Shown here one piece after another: positions 15,469-16,169 of a stretch of DNA of 16,169 bases. Origin of the DNA: Flavobacterium sp. (GTDB lineage: Bacteria; Bacteroidota; Bacteroidia; Flavobacteriales; Flavobacteriaceae); contig NZ_JAGKWP010000051.1 in NCBI RefSeq assembly GCF_021151785.1, positions 1 through 16,169 of the forward strand. Reading direction: 5' to 3'. The translations under genes were made by a program, and so were the position numbers. Within the stretch, counting starts at the first letter, position 1; every line of letters starts with the position of its first letter. The notes under the pieces were generated by a model, which was given only the letters and a program-made list of their open reading frames with translations, had not been told where the DNA came from and searched no databases.

Positions 15469-16080
15469 TTAATTTGTTAATTTAGTAAATGCTCTCTGCG
15501 ATCCTGGTAAATAAAGTTTTGACCCAGGTTGATAAAAAGAAAAACCATATCTATCTTGAAATCCATAAGCAAATACTTCATCACATGCTATAGCCTTATT
15601 CCAATTGTTATACCTTTTATAATAGTTAGCAAAATAACTTCTATTTCGAGAAATAGCATGACCAAATTCGTGAATCAATATTCCCGCTGTTTCCCTATAT
15701 GAAGAAAATGCACTTCTATAAATACTTATAAAACCATTATTTGAACCTATATATAATTCTCCTTTACTTTCTATAAGGGTCATAAATTGCGCAGAAGCAC
15801 CATCTTCTGACCAAGAAGAATCAACAAAATTTACATCATCTTTTCCGCCGGCTGCTTTATTTAAGGTCCTAAATGTTCTCAGTTTCATTAGTCTATTTAG
15901 TGAATTTTGATTCTCAGGAGCTTTGTCATTCCCTCCTTTACCAAACTCATTTTCTAAATCTTCATTTAACATTTTAACTCTCTTAGCATCCGGATTACTA
16001 TGCAATCCATGATTCAATCTACTAACAATTAAACCATTAACCTTTCCTTGCCAAAAGTTACTTAGTTGTTTGTTTTTCAT
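15469..16080 (-). CDS. HExxH zinc metallopeptidase-like protein, probably the frame-broken body of a secreted protein
   Basis: A 203-residue frame from ATG 16080. It contains HEFGH (H137, E138, H141), the zinc-binding and catalytic motif of zincin metallopeptidases. A DEVFAYGF segment follows with E168 27 residues after H141, a plausible third ligand of gluzincin type. The preceding strand and helix (GELYIGSNNGFISIYRSAFSSYRETAGIL) have the usual edge-strand and active-site-helix layout. The first 30 residues (NFWQGKVNGLIVSRLNHGLH) resemble linker segments preceding toxin tips in Rhs-type proteins, as I remember them. There is no signal peptide in this frame, but one exists just upstream in another frame (16058-16144), so the native gene may be 15469-16144 with a frameshift. 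No T9SS C-terminal domain is visible. Protease activity and target are inferred only. Confidence 0.65.
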   Translation of the reverse strand: MKNKQLSNFWQGKVNGLIVSRLNHGLHSNPDAKRVKMLNEDLENEFGKGGNDKAPENQNSLNRLMKLRTFRTLNKAAGGKDDVNFVDSSWSEDGASAQFMTLIESKGELYIGSNNGFISIYRSAFSSYRETAGILIHEFGHAISRNRSYFANYYKRYNNWNKAIACDEVFAYGFQDRYGFSFYQPGSKLYLPGSQRAFTKLTN

Positions 16081-16144
16081 TTTCTTGAGCTTGGCTCATA
16101 GTCATTGTAACTAAAAATGCTACGGATAAAATTAGTTTTTTCAT
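16058..16144 (-). pseudogene. Signal-peptide fragment out of frame with the metallopeptidase-like gene
   Basis: A 28-codon frame from ATG 16144 to TAA 16058 encodes a textbook Sec signal peptide: MKKLILS start, hydrophobic core, and SQAQ at residues 17-20 as cleavage site. Only eight residues (ENEKQTTK) follow before the stop. The metallopeptidase-like frame lies one base off. Dropping one A from the five-A run (T-run 16073-16077 on the + strand) would fuse the two into a continuous secreted protein reading QENENKQLSNFW. The fragment could be the 5' end of a gene inactivated by frameshift, a sequencing or assembly indel, a slippage-regulated start, or a separate leader peptide. I favour one of the first two. 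Confidence 0.55.
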
Positions 16145-16169
16145 TTTTGTTATTTTTTATAATTTAAAT

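Noticed and set aside
1..16169. CRISPR arrays, insertion sequences, rRNA or riboswitches
   Set aside because: I found no regularly spaced repeats, transposase-like proteins, terminal inverted repeats, rRNA sequence or recognisable riboswitch cores on either strand.

Overview
The window looks like chromosomal DNA of a gliding or T9SS-bearing member of the Bacteroidota, most likely a Flavobacteriaceae close to Flavobacterium. The grounds are strong AT richness, an almost complete sprA (the T9SS outer-membrane translocon and gliding gene), caa3/cbb-type oxidase accessory subunits of flavobacterial type, TAnnTTTG-like -7 boxes and no obvious Shine-Dalgarno sequences. Every gene I can support is on the minus strand, so transcription runs from the right end of the window to the left.

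Right end (about 14870-16169): an accessory, very AT-rich stretch. It holds a HExxH zinc-metallopeptidase-like protein whose signal peptide lies in a different reading frame just upstream (an apparent +1 frame break in an A-rich tract), followed 16 bases later by a small lipoprotein of unknown function. The N-terminal part of the peptidase resembles the linker segments found before toxin tips in Rhs-type polymorphic toxins. A toxin/immunity reading of the pair is possible but unproven. A 220-base gap with a likely promoter separates this stretch from the conserved block.

Centre (3736-14650): a tightly packed cluster maeB-ruvA-sprA, then gcvH and a VanZ-family gene. maeB and ruvA overlap by 4 bases (ATGA), and ruvA and sprA are 2 bases apart, with sprA starting at TTG. 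gcvH follows after a 125-base gap, and vanZ overlaps the gcvH 3' end by 29 bases. The cluster ends in a perfect hairpin that contains the vanZ stop codon in its loop. The genes are functionally mixed (anaplerotic malate decarboxylation, Holliday-junction processing, protein secretion, glycine cleavage).

Left (3-3706): deoC (deoxyribose-phosphate aldolase), then a respiratory set ctaB - cytochrome oxidase subunit III (short) - subunit III (long, with a large hydrophilic insert) - subunit IV, running off towards the left edge. ctaB makes heme O for the oxidase, and the three small membrane subunits belong to a heme-copper oxidase whose catalytic subunits I and II are not in the window.

I see no rRNA, complete tRNA, CRISPR array, insertion sequence or replication origin. 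No gene-free stretch exceeds 300 bases.
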